Notes under the pieces: model-generated | What the model saw: only the letters and a program-made list of their open reading frames with translations | Told to the model about the DNA's origin: nothing | Database searches by the model: none | Assembly: GCF_900142185.1 (NCBI RefSeq) | Contig: NZ_FQZZ01000004.1 | Location: 334,692 to 398,691, forward strand | Length of the DNA: 64,000 nucleotides | DNA from: Lutimaribacter pacificus | Lineage (GTDB): Bacteria; Pseudomonadota; Alphaproteobacteria; Rhodobacterales; Rhodobacteraceae | Reading direction: 5' to 3' | In this document: piece after piece, positions 11,065 to 23,131 of the stretch | How positions within the stretch are numbered: position 1 is the first letter of the stretch | Layout of the letters: each line of letters opens with the position of its first letter | Position numbers and translations under genes: made by a program

Positions 11065-11100
11065 AAAAAACGCCGCCTGAATTTCAGGCGGCGTTTTCTT
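11065..11100. terminator. Bidirectional intrinsic terminator
   Basis: Stem CGCCGCCTGA (11071-11080) pairs with TCAGGCGGCG (11084-11093) across a 3-nt ATT loop. It is flanked by an A run (11065-11070) and a T run (11094-11097 then 11099-11102). It lies between the convergent TRAP permease and isocitrate dehydrogenase genes and can serve both strands. Confidence 0.9.
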
Positions 11101-11116
11101 TTGCAGGCGGGGCGCG

Positions 11117-13321
<2,205 letters not shown>

Positions 13322-13463
13322 CGGACAATCCTTTCTGTGGCTGTCCCCGCCATAGTGCAATCCGCGGCCGAGGTCCACAGCATACATTCGTATACAATGG
13401 AGAAAATTGTCGCTGCCCGCAGGTCCGGGTCAAACCCGGCGTCAGGGGCCGGACAGGATGGGG

Positions 13464-14849
13464 TTACTCGGCCGCGGCGGCGTGCGGTGGCGCCTTGAGG
13501 ATGGGCAGTTCTACGAAGAACTCGGTTCCCGCGCCCAGCTCGCTGACATAGTCGATGATGCCATCGTGATGTTCCACGATGGATTCGGCAATGCTCATGC
13601 CCAGACCGGTGCCTTCGATCTGGCGCCGGTCCGAGGCGTCGATCTGCGAAAAGCGGCCGAACACGAGCTTGCGCGACCCTTCGGGGATGCCGATGCCCTG
13701 ATCCCGGACCGAGATGCGCACGGTATCGTCAATCCTGGCGACGCTGACATGGATCGGCATACCCGGATGCGAGAACTTGATTGCGTTCGACAGCAGGTTG
13801 CCCATCACCTGCATCAGGCGCATCGGATCGCCCTTGATCCAGATCTCGTCCCCGTGGCCCTGCATTTCGACGCGGTTGCCGGTTTCGGCACCGTATTCCT
13901 GGTGCATCTCGACCGCCTCGCGAATGAAATCGTTGACCTCGAGCACGTCGAAGTGAAAGGCCATCTCGTTCGCCTCGATCTTCTGCAGGTCCAGCAGGTC
14001 GTTCACGAGGGTATTCAGCCGCGAACAGTTCTTGGCGGCGATCTGCAGGATATCCCGCGATTCCGGCGGCAGCTTTCCGTATTCGCCCGAGTTCACCATA
14101 TCCACCGCAACGCTGATCGAGGTCAGCGGCGTGCGCAGTTCATGGCTGACGGTGGCGACGAATTGCGACTTGGCGCGAAACGCCGCGCGGGTGCGTTCGT
14201 GTTCCTGCCGCAGGACGTCCATCTGGTGAAGGTTGCTGCGGTAAAGCCGCAGGAACATGCGCGACGAATCGAGGATGAAGAACATCACGAAAACGACGGT
14301 GAAGAATTCGAGCCAGACAAAGGAGGTCAGGGGCGGCGTGTAGCGGATGATGTCGAGCACCGCGATGAACAGGAACGTCACCCCGTAGATCACGAGGCGC
14401 AGCTGTAGCGCGGGCAGGAACTGGTGATTGTTCATCGCCGCGAAGAGCGAGGCGGCAAAGAGGAACAGCAAGGGCATGAAATGCCCGCCGGTCCCCTGCT
14501 GCATCGCCACCAGGGCGCCCCAGGTGCTGATGCTGACCGAACTCAGCACGGTGCTGGCCAGGACCACGGACAGGAAACGCCTGTAGGCGGCGGCGCCACG
14601 GCCGTTCCAGCGCGCGACCTGGCGGCAGTTCACGAAATCCCACAGCTCGGACGCCTGGAGCGCAAGGTAGCACCAGATCGCCCAGCGGGCGTCGAAATAG
14701 ACAAGCGTCAGCAACAACGCCCCGGCAAAGATTGCCTGCCGCTGCCAGATCAGGCTGAGGCTGGTGTTCACATAGTCGCGAAGCTGCCGAACCCGTTTGC
14801 CGTCGGGATCGCGGGTTTGGGCCGGGCCTGCCGTGTCGATGCCAGTCAT
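13464..14849 (-). CDS. Membrane-bound sensor histidine kinase
   Basis: A 461-residue kinase. The N-terminal half (about residues 35-210) has six or so hydrophobic segments and no recognisable periplasmic sensor domain. Then come the H-box HELRTPLTSISVAVDMV, the N-box NLLSNAIKFSHPG, the G1 box VRDQGIGIP and the G2 box GTGLGMSIAES. The start at 14849 has AAGGA upstream; the frame is open 27 codons further but with no ribosome site. It is divergent from a luxI gene. The response regulator two genes away is a plausible partner, though it is on the other strand. Signal unknown. Confidence 0.9.
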   Translation of the reverse strand: MTGIDTAGPAQTRDPDGKRVRQLRDYVNTSLSLIWQRQAIFAGALLLTLVYFDARWAIWCYLALQASELWDFVNCRQVARWNGRGAAAYRRFLSVVLASTVLSSVSISTWGALVAMQQGTGGHFMPLLFLFAASLFAAMNNHQFLPALQLRLVIYGVTFLFIAVLDIIRYTPPLTSFVWLEFFTVVFVMFFILDSSRMFLRLYRSNLHQMDVLRQEHERTRAAFRAKSQFVATVSHELRTPLTSISVAVDMVNSGEYGKLPPESRDILQIAAKNCSRLNTLVNDLLDLQKIEANEMAFHFDVLEVNDFIREAVEMHQEYGAETGNRVEMQGHGDEIWIKGDPMRLMQVMGNLLSNAIKFSHPGMPIHVSVARIDDTVRISVRDQGIGIPEGSRKLVFGRFSQIDASDRRQIEGTGLGMSIAESIVEHHDGIIDYVSELGAGTEFFVELPILKAPPHAAAAE

Positions 14850-15057
14850 GATGGTATCCGTCCTTCTTCGGCACGGTGCTAGCAACAGAGTTGGGAAAAA
14901 CCACGTCATCTTGGTGGCGGTTCCGGGCATCCGGCGGGGTGCCCGATTCTCTGGCTTTGCGGCAACGCCGCGTCAAACCATGTGCAACTTGCGGCAAAAT
15001 CGTGTCAATTTTGTGGACGCGAGGCGAATATTCCCATAGAAACAAAGAAAAATTTGA

Positions 15058-15822
15058 GTGCAGGCCATGAAACACGCAGGTGGATTTTCGGAACCTCCAA
15101 AGCGGGCATCCGAGATTTTTCCAGAGCTTCCCCCCACTACTCCGCCCGGCGGTGTGGCCACGCAATCCGTGCGCGCGAAAGTACCCAGCCTGGCGGATCG
15201 CGCTCAACTTAAGCATGTAAGGTTCACCACGACCGGTTTCGCCGACATGCACGAGCACGGCGATCTCGTTCCCAGCTTCTTGCGGGCGCGCAAGACCTGT
15301 TTCATCGACGGGCTCGGCTGGGAATTGCCCTGCACCGAAGGCATGGAATTCGACCAGTACGACACGCCGGAATGCCGTTGGGTCATCATGCATGAATACG
15401 GCGAGATCCTGGGCGGCCTGCGGCTGATGCCGACGACCTCGCGCTGCGCCATCTATACCTACATGCTGCGCGACGCACAGCTTGGATTATTGGAGAAAAT
15501 TCCGCGCGATGTGCTGTTCTCCGAGGCCCCCGTCAGCCCGACGGTGTGGGAGGGTACGCGGCTGTTCATCGTCGACAACGCCGGATCGAAACGGCGCCAC
15601 GCGCTGCAGCTGGCACTTTTCGAACACATGCTCAGAAGCGCCGAGCATATGGGCGCGCAACACGTGCTGGGGTTCGTTCCCGACGGCTGGTCGCGCTGGA
15701 CGAAACGGCTGGGCCTCAGCGGCACGCCGGTGGGCCCGAAAGTCACGATCGACGGCGTGGTCAGCCAGGCCGCCGTCATGCGTGTCCAGACGGCGCTTTC
15801 CCGTTTTGCGAAAGTGGTCTGA
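15058..15822 (+). CDS. LuxI-family acyl-homoserine-lactone synthase
   Basis: A 254-residue protein whose core from residue about 52 is an autoinducer synthase (acyl-ACP plus SAM to acyl-homoserine lactone). The conserved set is present: R78, F82, W88, E97, D99, D102, R122 (GLRLMPT) and the PTVWEGTRLF motif with E165 and R168. The N-terminus is about 50 residues longer than classical LuxI and of low complexity. The start is uncertain (GTG 15058 or ATG 15067, neither with a strong ribosome site; a later start is possible). No LuxR gene is adjacent; instead it lies between a histidine kinase and a response regulator. Confidence 0.85.
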   Translation: MQAMKHAGGFSEPPKRASEIFPELPPTTPPGGVATQSVRAKVPSLADRAQLKHVRFTTTGFADMHEHGDLVPSFLRARKTCFIDGLGWELPCTEGMEFDQYDTPECRWVIMHEYGEILGGLRLMPTTSRCAIYTYMLRDAQLGLLEKIPRDVLFSEAPVSPTVWEGTRLFIVDNAGSKRRHALQLALFEHMLRSAEHMGAQHVLGFVPDGWSRWTKRLGLSGTPVGPKVTIDGVVSQAAVMRVQTALSRFAKVV

Positions 15823-16107
15823 GCCCCTTTCCGGCCGATACAACCATACATCGTATTGCCTGTTCCGAGCGGTTTCCGCGGCTTGAGCAGAGGGTCGCGG
15901 ACGACCCCTCCGGTCACCCCGAACCGCGAATTGTGGCTGATTCGTAACGTCCGTCGTCACGACTATGTGGCGTCATGTCAGTGCCTAATTCTGGGCACAT
16001 TTTCCAAGCAGTCTGCCCCGACACAGTTTTGGTACGCATGTTTGCCCCATTTTTTACCAGTGCCGTTGGCGAGTGAAGTCCGACCTGAACGCAAAAGGCG
16101 CTGCCCC

Positions 16108-17247
16108 ATGAAAATCCTCGTTGTCGACGATAACGAAAGCATCGTGAACCTGCTGAGTGACATCCTGTCGAAGACCGGGTTCCACACCGTCGTGACCGCC
16201 CTTGGTTCGCGCGAGGCGATGGATCTGATCCGTTCGGCGGAACCGGCATTCGACTGTTTCGTGGTGGACATCCAGATGCCGGATATCGACGGAATCGAAC
16301 TGACACGCTTCATCCGGTCCGACCCGCGCCACCAGACGGCGCCGGTGGTCATCCTGACGGCGATGCACCAAAAGGCCTATCTCGACCGGGCCTTCGCGGC
16401 GGGTGCGACCGACTATGCGACCAAGCCATTCAACTTCGTCGAACTGCGCAAACTGATCCAGAGCGCGCGAAAGGTGGCGATGGACCCTGCGCGGCAAGCG
16501 CAGCCCCAGCTTGCCGCCGCACAGGAGACCGCCGATGTGCGGCCCGTCGCGCGACGCTTTGACGAGCCCGTTCCCCTGCCCCATATCGACAGCGCGCTCG
16601 GCAAGCTCGAATTCGAGAACTATGCCATGCAGTTGTCGCGGCGGCGCTTTTCGCGCAGCGCGGTGTTCGCCATTGAATTGCGCGGTGCGCAATCGCTGTT
16701 CAGGCAACTGCCCGAGGAAGAGTTCGCGCGCCTGATCGGCATGACTGCCCGCGCGATCGAGCGGGGTTGCCTGCAGTCGGGTGGCGCCCTGTCCTATCGC
16801 GGCGGCGGCGTGTTCCTCGTGGTGCGACCCTTCCGGCTGATCAACCCGTTCTTCAGCTGCGAACAGCGCGTGAATACCGAGTTCGACAAGCTGCACGGCG
16901 AAGACGCGCCGGTGGATATGCCCAACCTGATCGTCGGGCAGCCGGTCGTGCTGGGGATGATGTCGCGCACCGATGCGCTGGCCGGTCTGACCCGCGCGAT
17001 TGCGAACGTCACCGAGAACCCCGCGACACGGGAAGCCAGCAACGTATCGCAACGCGCCTTTCTGCGCAGCGCGTCCATGCCCGAAAAGCAAAGGCTGGAA
17101 CAGCTCAGCTATGAAACCCTGCTGCGCGAAACCATGCCCGAGGAATCCAATGACGGCTGGTCGCGCATCCTGCTGCGGAAATCGCGCGAAACCTATGGCA
17201 CGGGCCAGCGCGATATCCGGCCGGCAACCGCCAAGACAACAGGCTGA
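16108..17247 (+). CDS. Response regulator with degenerate GGDEF-like output domain
   Basis: A 379-residue protein. Residues 1-120 are a full receiver domain: acidic pair D7-D8, phospho-acceptor D54 (FVVDIQMPD), T84 and K106 (TKPF). After a linker, residues about 165-290 read like a diguanylate-cyclase fold whose signature loop is RGGGVFLVV (about 230-238) in place of GGDEF, so the metal and catalytic acids are absent and it should not make c-di-GMP. The rest is not recognised. The ATG at 16108 has AAAAGGCG upstream. It lies 285 bp after luxI, same strand. The GGDEF reading is by pattern only. Confidence 0.8.
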   Translation: MKILVVDDNESIVNLLSDILSKTGFHTVVTALGSREAMDLIRSAEPAFDCFVVDIQMPDIDGIELTRFIRSDPRHQTAPVVILTAMHQKAYLDRAFAAGATDYATKPFNFVELRKLIQSARKVAMDPARQAQPQLAAAQETADVRPVARRFDEPVPLPHIDSALGKLEFENYAMQLSRRRFSRSAVFAIELRGAQSLFRQLPEEEFARLIGMTARAIERGCLQSGGALSYRGGGVFLVVRPFRLINPFFSCEQRVNTEFDKLHGEDAPVDMPNLIVGQPVVLGMMSRTDALAGLTRAIANVTENPATREASNVSQRAFLRSASMPEKQRLEQLSYETLLRETMPEESNDGWSRILLRKSRETYGTGQRDIRPATAKTTG

Positions 17248-17763
17248 CGGAACACGGGCCAACCGAGTGTGGGCCGGCGCAGCATATGCGCTGGCCACGC
17301 TTGCGGAACGCTTTGTTTCCACATCAACGGTCGACACAAAATTGCCACAAACGTAAATTGTCTTGGGGTAGCGGCCTCGGCCACGACTATTTTTTGACGT
17401 GAGAATAAAATTTATCCCCAGAAATTTTCCGATTTTGCCGCTACCCCACGATCTCTTCCAGACAAGCTGACGACAGGCGCACCGGGCTGCCCCGATTCTC
17501 CCGACATGGCGCGCATCGCGGGTGCGGCTGCGGCCTTTTCGGCAGATCACCCAACCCGGTGCCGATATTTCAGGCAGCCGCAGGCGTGGGACCTGGAATA
17601 CCGAAAATAATATCTTCCCAGATACTTAAGCCGGTTTTGACGCAGATATCTGACGCATCGGCCGCACCACCCTTCCTGCATATCCACGGTCTGCGCGCGA
17701 ATTTCGGTTGACCCGAAACCTGAACCAAAGAAGCATTGGTTCACACCAATCTGGGAATGATTC
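17248..17763. other. 516-bp intergenic region with a 12-bp perfect inverted repeat
   Basis: No credible coding frame was found. It contains TGGGGTAGCGGC (17364-17375) and its exact complement GCCGCTACCCCA (17437-17448), 61 nt apart, around an AT-rich centre. The right end holds the gntR promoter. It could fold as a long stem-loop, be a small RNA locus, or be a two-site operator. Confidence 0.5.
17735..17750. promoter_or_regulatory. Candidate GntR operator upstream of gntR
   Basis: ATTGG (17735-17739) and CCAAT (17746-17750) form an inverted repeat just before the gntR ATG at 17764. A possible -35 TTGACC (17708-17713) with a poor -10 at 17731 would place the repeat on the transcription start, as expected for autoregulation. 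Inferred. Confidence 0.4.
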
Positions 17764-18489
17764 ATGCATCAGATGCTGAAACCGGCAAGCACCTGCACCG
17801 ATCCCGATCCCGAAAACCTGCGCGTTCTGGGGGCCATCCGGCAGATCGTTGTCGACAACCTGCTGCCGGCGGATGGCAGGCTGCCCACCGAACGCCAGTT
17901 GGCGGCAGAGCTTGGGGCGGGCCGGCGCGCGGTGCGCCGCGCCCTGACCCAGCTGGAAAGCGAGGGGCTGATCTGGCGCAAGCAGGGCAAGGGAACCTTT
18001 GCCGGGCAGCCCCCCGACCCGACCGAGGCCCTTGCCGCCGAGATCGTGGCCGAGGTGGACCCGCTGAGCGCGATGGAGGCCCGCCTTTGCATCGAACCCG
18101 CGCTGGCCGAGCTGTGCGCACAGCGCGCCACCGCCGAAGACGTCGCACGGCTGCGGCAGCTCGTGGAACGCACCCACGAGGCACAGGAGGCGGATTCGGC
18201 CGAGCTTTGGGACGGGGCCCTGCATCGCGCGATCGCCCGGATCGCGGGCAACCGCCTGATGCTGACGGCCTTTACCCTGATCGACGAGGTGAGGATGGGC
18301 GAAGACTGGCAGATGAAACGCCACCGCGCGCGCACCGATGCCCGGCGCGAACTGTACGACACCCAGCACGCGCGGATTGTCGACGCGATCGACGCGCGCG
18401 ACGGGGCCGCCGCCGCCCAGGCGATGCGCGACCACCTGACCGCGCTGTTCAACAACCTCAGGGAATCGATGTCGGGGGGCGCGGGATGA
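17764..18489 (+). CDS. GntR-family transcriptional regulator, FadR/FCD type
   Basis: A 241-residue regulator. The N-terminal winged helix-turn-helix covers about residues 20-80 (LPTERQLAAELGAGRRAVRRAL, then the wing GLIWRKQGKGTFAG). The C-terminal all-helical FCD ligand domain contains HRAIARIAGNRLM and a final MRDHLTALF. It heads the peptide-transporter operon and its stop overlaps the next ATG by 4 bp, so it is probably the local, ligand-responsive repressor of the operon. Ligand unknown. Confidence 0.9.
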   Translation: MHQMLKPASTCTDPDPENLRVLGAIRQIVVDNLLPADGRLPTERQLAAELGAGRRAVRRALTQLESEGLIWRKQGKGTFAGQPPDPTEALAAEIVAEVDPLSAMEARLCIEPALAELCAQRATAEDVARLRQLVERTHEAQEADSAELWDGALHRAIARIAGNRLMLTAFTLIDEVRMGEDWQMKRHRARTDARRELYDTQHARIVDAIDARDGAAAAQAMRDHLTALFNNLRESMSGGAG

Positions 18490-19493
18490 CCGATCCGTCG
18501 CCCCTTCTCGATGTGCGCGGGCTGTCGATCCGCGTGGCGGGCACGGCAGAGCCGCTTGTGGATAATGTAAGCTTCACCCTGAATGCCGGCGAAACCCTGT
18601 GTATCGTGGGCGAATCCGGTTGCGGCAAAAGCCTGACGGCGCTTGCCCTGATGGGGCTGCTCGAGGGCACGCCGCTGCGGGTCGAAAGAGGATCGGCCAT
18701 GTTCCAGGGCATCGACCTGCTGTCCGCGGCGCCGGACGTGCTGCGCGGGTTACGCGGTGACCGGGCCGCGATGATCTTCCAGGAACCGATGACCTCGCTC
18801 AACCCCGCCCTGCGCATCGGCGAGCAGATCGCCGAGGCGGTCCGCGCGCACCGCGACATCCCGCGCGATGCCGCACGGGCCCGCGCAGCCGAGATGCTGC
18901 AGCGGGTGCGTATTCCGGCGGCCGGGAAACGCCTGGACGAGTACCCGCATCAACTGTCCGGCGGGATGCGGCAGCGCGTGATGATCGCCATGGCGCTGGC
19001 GAACGATCCGGCGCTGCTGATCGCGGACGAACCCACCACCGCGCTGGACGTAACGATCCAGGCGCAGATCCTAGACCTGATGCGCAACCTCGGGGCGGAA
19101 ACCGGCACCGCGCAGATCATGATCACGCATGACCTGGGCGTGGTGGCCGAGATGGCCGACAAGGTCGCGGTCATGTATGCCGGCCGCATTGTCGAGGCGG
19201 GCACGACCGCGCAGGTCTTTGACGACCCGCAGCATCCCTACACGCTGGGCCTGATGAGTTCGATGCCATCGCTGGCGGGCGATCAGGGCCGGCTTGTCAC
19301 CATCCCCGGCAGCGTGCCGAGCCCCGACGACATGCCGCGCGGCTGCCGCTTTGCCGCGCGCTGTCCGTTCGCCACCGCGCAATGCGAGGCGCCACCGCCC
19401 CTGGCCCCGCGCGGAACCGGCCATGCGGTCGCCTGCTGGCACGCCCCGCTCGAGGATTTCGCCGTCGGACAACGCCGCGAGGTGCCGGCATGA
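18486..19493 (+). CDS. Oligopeptide/dipeptide ABC transporter ATP-binding protein (DppD/OppD type)
   Basis: A 335-residue ABC ATPase. Walker A GESGCGKS (about residues 41-48), signature LSGGMRQRV (about 157-165), Walker [13 protein letters not shown], and the C-terminal Opp/Dpp extension with the four-Cys-type segment ([14 protein letters not shown]). The start at 18486 overlaps the gntR stop (ATGA). It pairs with the next gene, which overlaps it by 4 bp. Energises uptake of peptides or related amides. Confidence 0.93.
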   Translation: MTDPSPLLDVRGLSIRVAGTAEPLVDNVSFTLNAGETLCIVGESGCGKSLTALALMGLLEGTPLRVERGSAMFQGIDLLSAAPDVLRGLRGDRAAMIFQEPMTSLNPALRIGEQIAEAVRAHRDIPRDAARARAAEMLQRVRIPAAGKRLDEYPHQLSGGMRQRVMIAMALANDPALLIADEPTTALDVTIQAQILDLMRNLGAETGTAQIMITHDLGVVAEMADKVAVMYAGRIVEAGTTAQVFDDPQHPYTLGLMSSMPSLAGDQGRLVTIPGSVPSPDDMPRGCRFAARCPFATAQCEAPPPLAPRGTGHAVACWHAPLEDFAVGQRREVPA

Positions 19494-20593
19494 CACAGAC
19501 GATCCTTTCCGCACGCGGCCTTGTGCGGCGCTTCATCACCGGCAAACCGCTTTTCGGCGCACCGACGGTGGTCCAGGCGGTCAACGATGTCTCGCTTGAG
19601 GTTCGCCAGGGCGAAACGCTTGCCATCGTCGGGGAATCCGGCTGCGGGAAATCCACGCTCGCACGGCTGCTGACCCGGCTGATCGACCCGACCGAGGGGT
19701 CGGTCATCTATGGCGACCGCGATATCGCCTCGCTTTCCGGGACCGAGTTGCGGGCCCTGCGCCGTGAGATGCAGTTCATCTTCCAGGACCCGTTCTCATC
19801 GCTCAACCCGCGCATGACCGTCGGCGCGCTGATCGAGGAACCGTTGCGTATCCACCGGCTTGGCACCGCGCCCGAGCGCCGCGCGAAGGTGGCCGGGTTG
19901 CTGCGCAAGGTCGGGCTGCGGCCGGAACATGCGGACAGATATCCGCACGAATTCTCGGGCGGGCAGCGCCAGCGCATCGGCATCGCCCGCGCGCTTGCCA
20001 CGGGACCGAAGATCGTGGTCGGGGACGAGCCGGTTTCGGCGCTGGACGTGTCGATCCAGGCGCAGGTGGTCAACATCCTTGAAGACCTGAAGGAAGAACT
20101 TGGCCTGACGCTGATCATCATCGCCCACGACCTTGCCGTGATCCGGCATATCTCGGACCGCGTCGCGGTGATGTATCTGGGTGAGATCGTCGAACTGGGA
20201 GACGCCGCCGACCTGTTCGCCACACCCGCGCATCCCTACACCGAGGCGCTGCTGTCGGCGATCCCGATTCCGGCCACCGGGGCGCGCAAGGCGCGCACCA
20301 TGCTCGAAGGCGATCCGCCCAACCCGATCGCGCCGCCACCGGGCTGCCGGTTTCACACCCGCTGCCCCTATGCGCAGGCGAAATGCCGCGACGAGCGGCC
20401 GGAACTGCGCACGCCCAGCCCGGACCGCCAGGTTGCCTGCCATTTCGCCGAACAGCTTTCGCTGACGGGGGTGAACGCCGCCATGGCCGCGCGCCCGGAT
20501 GCGGCACAGCGACGTTTCGCGCTGTATTCCCACGCCCGTGCCGCGATGGCCGGGGCGCAGACCGACAAGACCAAACCAACAACAGAGGAGTAA
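19490..20593 (+). CDS. Oligopeptide/dipeptide ABC transporter ATP-binding protein (DppF/OppF type)
   Basis: A 367-residue ABC ATPase. Walker [10 protein letters not shown], signature [15 protein letters not shown], Walker [13 protein letters not shown], and the C-terminal Cys segment [13 protein letters not shown]. The tail of about 40 residues after that is poorly conserved and rich in Ala and Arg. Its ATG overlaps the preceding ATPase stop. It is the second half of the heterodimeric ATPase of the peptide importer. Confidence 0.93.
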   Translation: MTQTILSARGLVRRFITGKPLFGAPTVVQAVNDVSLEVRQGETLAIVGESGCGKSTLARLLTRLIDPTEGSVIYGDRDIASLSGTELRALRREMQFIFQDPFSSLNPRMTVGALIEEPLRIHRLGTAPERRAKVAGLLRKVGLRPEHADRYPHEFSGGQRQRIGIARALATGPKIVVGDEPVSALDVSIQAQVVNILEDLKEELGLTLIIIAHDLAVIRHISDRVAVMYLGEIVELGDAADLFATPAHPYTEALLSAIPIPATGARKARTMLEGDPPNPIAPPPGCRFHTRCPYAQAKCRDERPELRTPSPDRQVACHFAEQLSLTGVNAAMAARPDAAQRRFALYSHARAAMAGAQTDKTKPTTEE

Positions 20594-20598
20594 TCGAC

Positions 20599-22110
20599 AT
20601 GCGTATCACAAAGACACTCGGGCTGGCCGCCTTGCTGGCCATGACCGCCGGGCTGGCCCATGCCCAGGATCTGCGGATCGGGCTGCAGGAAGATCCCGAT
20701 GTGCTCGACCCCGATCAGTCACGCACCTTCGTCGGGCGGATCGTCTATGCCTCGCTCTGCGACAAGCTGGTCGATATCACGCCCGATCTGGAAATCATCC
20801 CGATGCTGGCCACCGGCTGGGAGTGGAGCGACGACGGCACCGAACTGACGATGAGCCTGCGCGAAGGCGTCACCTTTCACGATGGCGAGCCCTTCAACGC
20901 TGCCGCCGTCGCCGCCAATATCGACCGCTCCAAGAACCTCGACGTGAGCCGCCGGAAATCCGAGGTAAAGTCGATCGAAAGCTGGGAAGTGGTCGATGAC
21001 TACACCATCAGGTTCACGCTTTCGGCGCCCGACGCCACCCTGATGGCGCAGTTCGCGGACCGTGCCGGCATGATGCTGTCGCCCAAGGCGACCGAGGCGG
21101 CCGGGGCCGATTTCGGCCTGAACCCGGTTTGTGCCGGCCCCTTCGTGTTCAAGGAACGGGTGCAGCAGGATCGCATCGTGCTGGAGAAATTCGCCGACTA
21201 CTACCGCGCGGACGAGATCAATTTCGACAGCGTCACCTTCCTGCCGATCCCCGACACGACGGTGCGCCTTGCCAACCTGCGCGCGGGCGACCTGCACATG
21301 CTGGAACGGCTTGCCGCAACCGACCTGGCCTCGGCCGAGGCCGATGACGGCCTGAACGTGGAAAGGGCGACCTCGCTCGGCTATCAGGGTATCACGATCA
21401 ACATCGCCAACGGCCCGCGCGCCGACAACCCGATCGGCCAGAGCGCGGCGGTACGCCGGGCGCTGTCGCTGTCGATCGACCGCAACGCGCTGAACCAGGT
21501 GGTGTTCGAAGGGGCATTCGCACCGGGCAACCAGCCCTATGCGCCCACCTCGCCCTGGTATAACACGGCCTTCCCGGTGCCCGAACGCGATATCGACGCC
21601 GCCAAGGCATTGCTGGCCGAGGCAGGTCACGCGGACGGCATCACGGTCGAGGTGCAGGTGGCCAACAACCCGGTGCAGACACAGGTGATGCAGGTGATTC
21701 AGGCGATGGCGGCCGAGGCCGGCATCACGGTCGAACTGGCGGCCAAGGAATTCGCAACGCTGCTGGCAGACCAGTCCGCCGGTGAATTCGTCGCCAGCCA
21801 GATCGGCTGGTCGGGGCGGGTCGATCCCGATGGGAATATCCACCAGTTCATGACCGCCAATGGCGGGCTGAACGATGCGGATTATTCCAACCCGGACATG
21901 GACAAGGCCCTGAACGAGGCTCGCCTGTCGAACGATCCCGCCGTGCGCAAGCAAAGCTATGACGCGGCAATCGCGCTGCAACAGGAGGATATGCCCATCA
22001 TCTATCTCTACCACCCGGTGTGGATCTGGGCACTGGATGAAAAGGTGGCAGGCTTCACGCCCTATCCCGACGGCATGATCCGCCTGCACGGCGTTTCGGT
22101 GTCCGAGTAA
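20599..22110 (+). CDS. ABC transporter periplasmic substrate-binding protein, peptide family 5
   Basis: A 503-residue SBP_bac_5 protein (DppA/OppA/GsiB type). The signal peptide is residues 1-22 (LAAMTAGLAHA-type end). Family text includes LREGVTFHDGEPFNA, then PTSPWYNTAFPVPERD and a C-terminal MPIIYLYHPVWIWALDEKV. The ATG at 20599 follows GAGGAG with a 9-nt spacer. It lies between the ATPase and permease genes of the same importer. Its ligand is unknown; the downstream hydrolases hint at gamma-glutamyl or other small amides or peptides. Confidence 0.93.
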   Translation: MRITKTLGLAALLAMTAGLAHAQDLRIGLQEDPDVLDPDQSRTFVGRIVYASLCDKLVDITPDLEIIPMLATGWEWSDDGTELTMSLREGVTFHDGEPFNAAAVAANIDRSKNLDVSRRKSEVKSIESWEVVDDYTIRFTLSAPDATLMAQFADRAGMMLSPKATEAAGADFGLNPVCAGPFVFKERVQQDRIVLEKFADYYRADEINFDSVTFLPIPDTTVRLANLRAGDLHMLERLAATDLASAEADDGLNVERATSLGYQGITINIANGPRADNPIGQSAAVRRALSLSIDRNALNQVVFEGAFAPGNQPYAPTSPWYNTAFPVPERDIDAAKALLAEAGHADGITVEVQVANNPVQTQVMQVIQAMAAEAGITVELAAKEFATLLADQSAGEFVASQIGWSGRVDPDGNIHQFMTANGGLNDADYSNPDMDKALNEARLSNDPAVRKQSYDAAIALQQEDMPIIYLYHPVWIWALDEKVAGFTPYPDGMIRLHGVSVSE

Positions 22111-22186
22111 ACCCAAGCCAGGGACCGCCCAGGCACCGGATGCCGGGGCGGTCTCTCAGACCTCTACACCAAGGAACTGTCCCGCT

Positions 22187-23131
22187 ATGCTGGCCTTTCT
22201 AGGACGCCGTATCCTGATCGCGATACCGACGGTCTTCCTGATCTCGGTGTTCGTGTTTACCCTGCAGCACCTGCTGCCCGGCGACCCGATCCTTGTCATG
22301 GCCGGCGAGGAACGCGACCCGGAAATCATCGCGGCATTGCGTGAAAAATACCGGATGAACGATCCCATAACGGTGCAATACCTGGCATGGGCCGGGAATG
22401 CGCTGCAGGGCGATCTGGGCATTTCATTGCGCACCCAACAACCTGTTCTGGAGCTTATTGCCGAAAAGCTTCCCGTGACGATCCAGCTTGCCGTCATGGC
22501 GCTGATCATCGCGATCCTGATCGGCATCCCGGCAGGCGTTCTGTCGGCATACAAGAAAGGCACATGGATCGACTGGCTGGCCAATATAATCGCTCTGTCG
22601 GGCCTGTCGGTGCCGAATTTCTGGCTGGGCATCATGCTGATCCTGCTGGTCTCGGTCAGGCTGGGATGGTTGCCCGCCTCGGGCTATCTGCCGCTGTCTG
22701 AGGACCCGCTGCAATCCATCAGGGTGATGGTGATGCCCGCATTTGTCCTGGGCACGGCACTGGCCGCGACGCTGATGCGGCACACCCGTTCGGCCATGCT
22801 GAGCGTCCTGAAATCCGACTATGTGCGCACCGCCCGCGCCAAGGGCCTGCGCGAAGGCGTCGTTCTGGTCAAGCACGCGCTGCGGAACGCATTGGTGCCG
22901 GTCGTCACCGTCATTACCCTCCTGTTCGGCGAGTTGCTGGCCGGTGCGGTCCTGACCGAGCAGATATTCACCATCCCCGGCTTCGGCAAACTGGTGGTCG
23001 ACGCCGTGTTCAACCGCGACTACGCGGTGGTTCAGGGGATCGTCCTGTGCACCGGTATCGCCTTCATCGCGATGAACATTCTGGCCGACGCGGCCTATCG
23101 CGTCCTCAACCCGCGGATGTCCGACCAATGA
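22187..23131 (+). CDS. ABC transporter permease, DppB type
   Basis: A 314-residue inner-membrane permease with about six helices. The N-terminus (RRILIAIPTVFLISVFVF) and LLPGDP are typical of DppB, and the EAA-type cytoplasmic loop is at DYVRTARAKGLREGVVLVKHALRNALVP (seen in parts). Its stop overlaps the start of the second permease by 4 bp. The 76-bp gap from the binding protein contains no strong terminator. Confidence 0.93.
   Translation: MLAFLGRRILIAIPTVFLISVFVFTLQHLLPGDPILVMAGEERDPEIIAALREKYRMNDPITVQYLAWAGNALQGDLGISLRTQQPVLELIAEKLPVTIQLAVMALIIAILIGIPAGVLSAYKKGTWIDWLANIIALSGLSVPNFWLGIMLILLVSVRLGWLPASGYLPLSEDPLQSIRVMVMPAFVLGTALAATLMRHTRSAMLSVLKSDYVRTARAKGLREGVVLVKHALRNALVPVVTVITLLFGELLAGAVLTEQIFTIPGFGKLVVDAVFNRDYAVVQGIVLCTGIAFIAMNILADAAYRVLNPRMSDQ

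Noticed and set aside
8895..11066. 723-codon minus-strand open frame opposite the TRAP permease
   Set aside because: Composition is that of a GC-rich antisense frame (His, Arg, Gln runs), with no ribosome site or family match; the opposite strand codes for a clear TRAP permease.
14850..15057. Search for a lux box before the luxI gene
   Set aside because: No convincing 20-bp dyad of lux-box type was found in the divergent region; only loose AT-rich elements.
15981..15998. GTGCC-N8-GGCAC hairpin between luxI and the response regulator
   Set aside because: Only 5-bp arms with a long loop and a weak T tail; too short to call a terminator.
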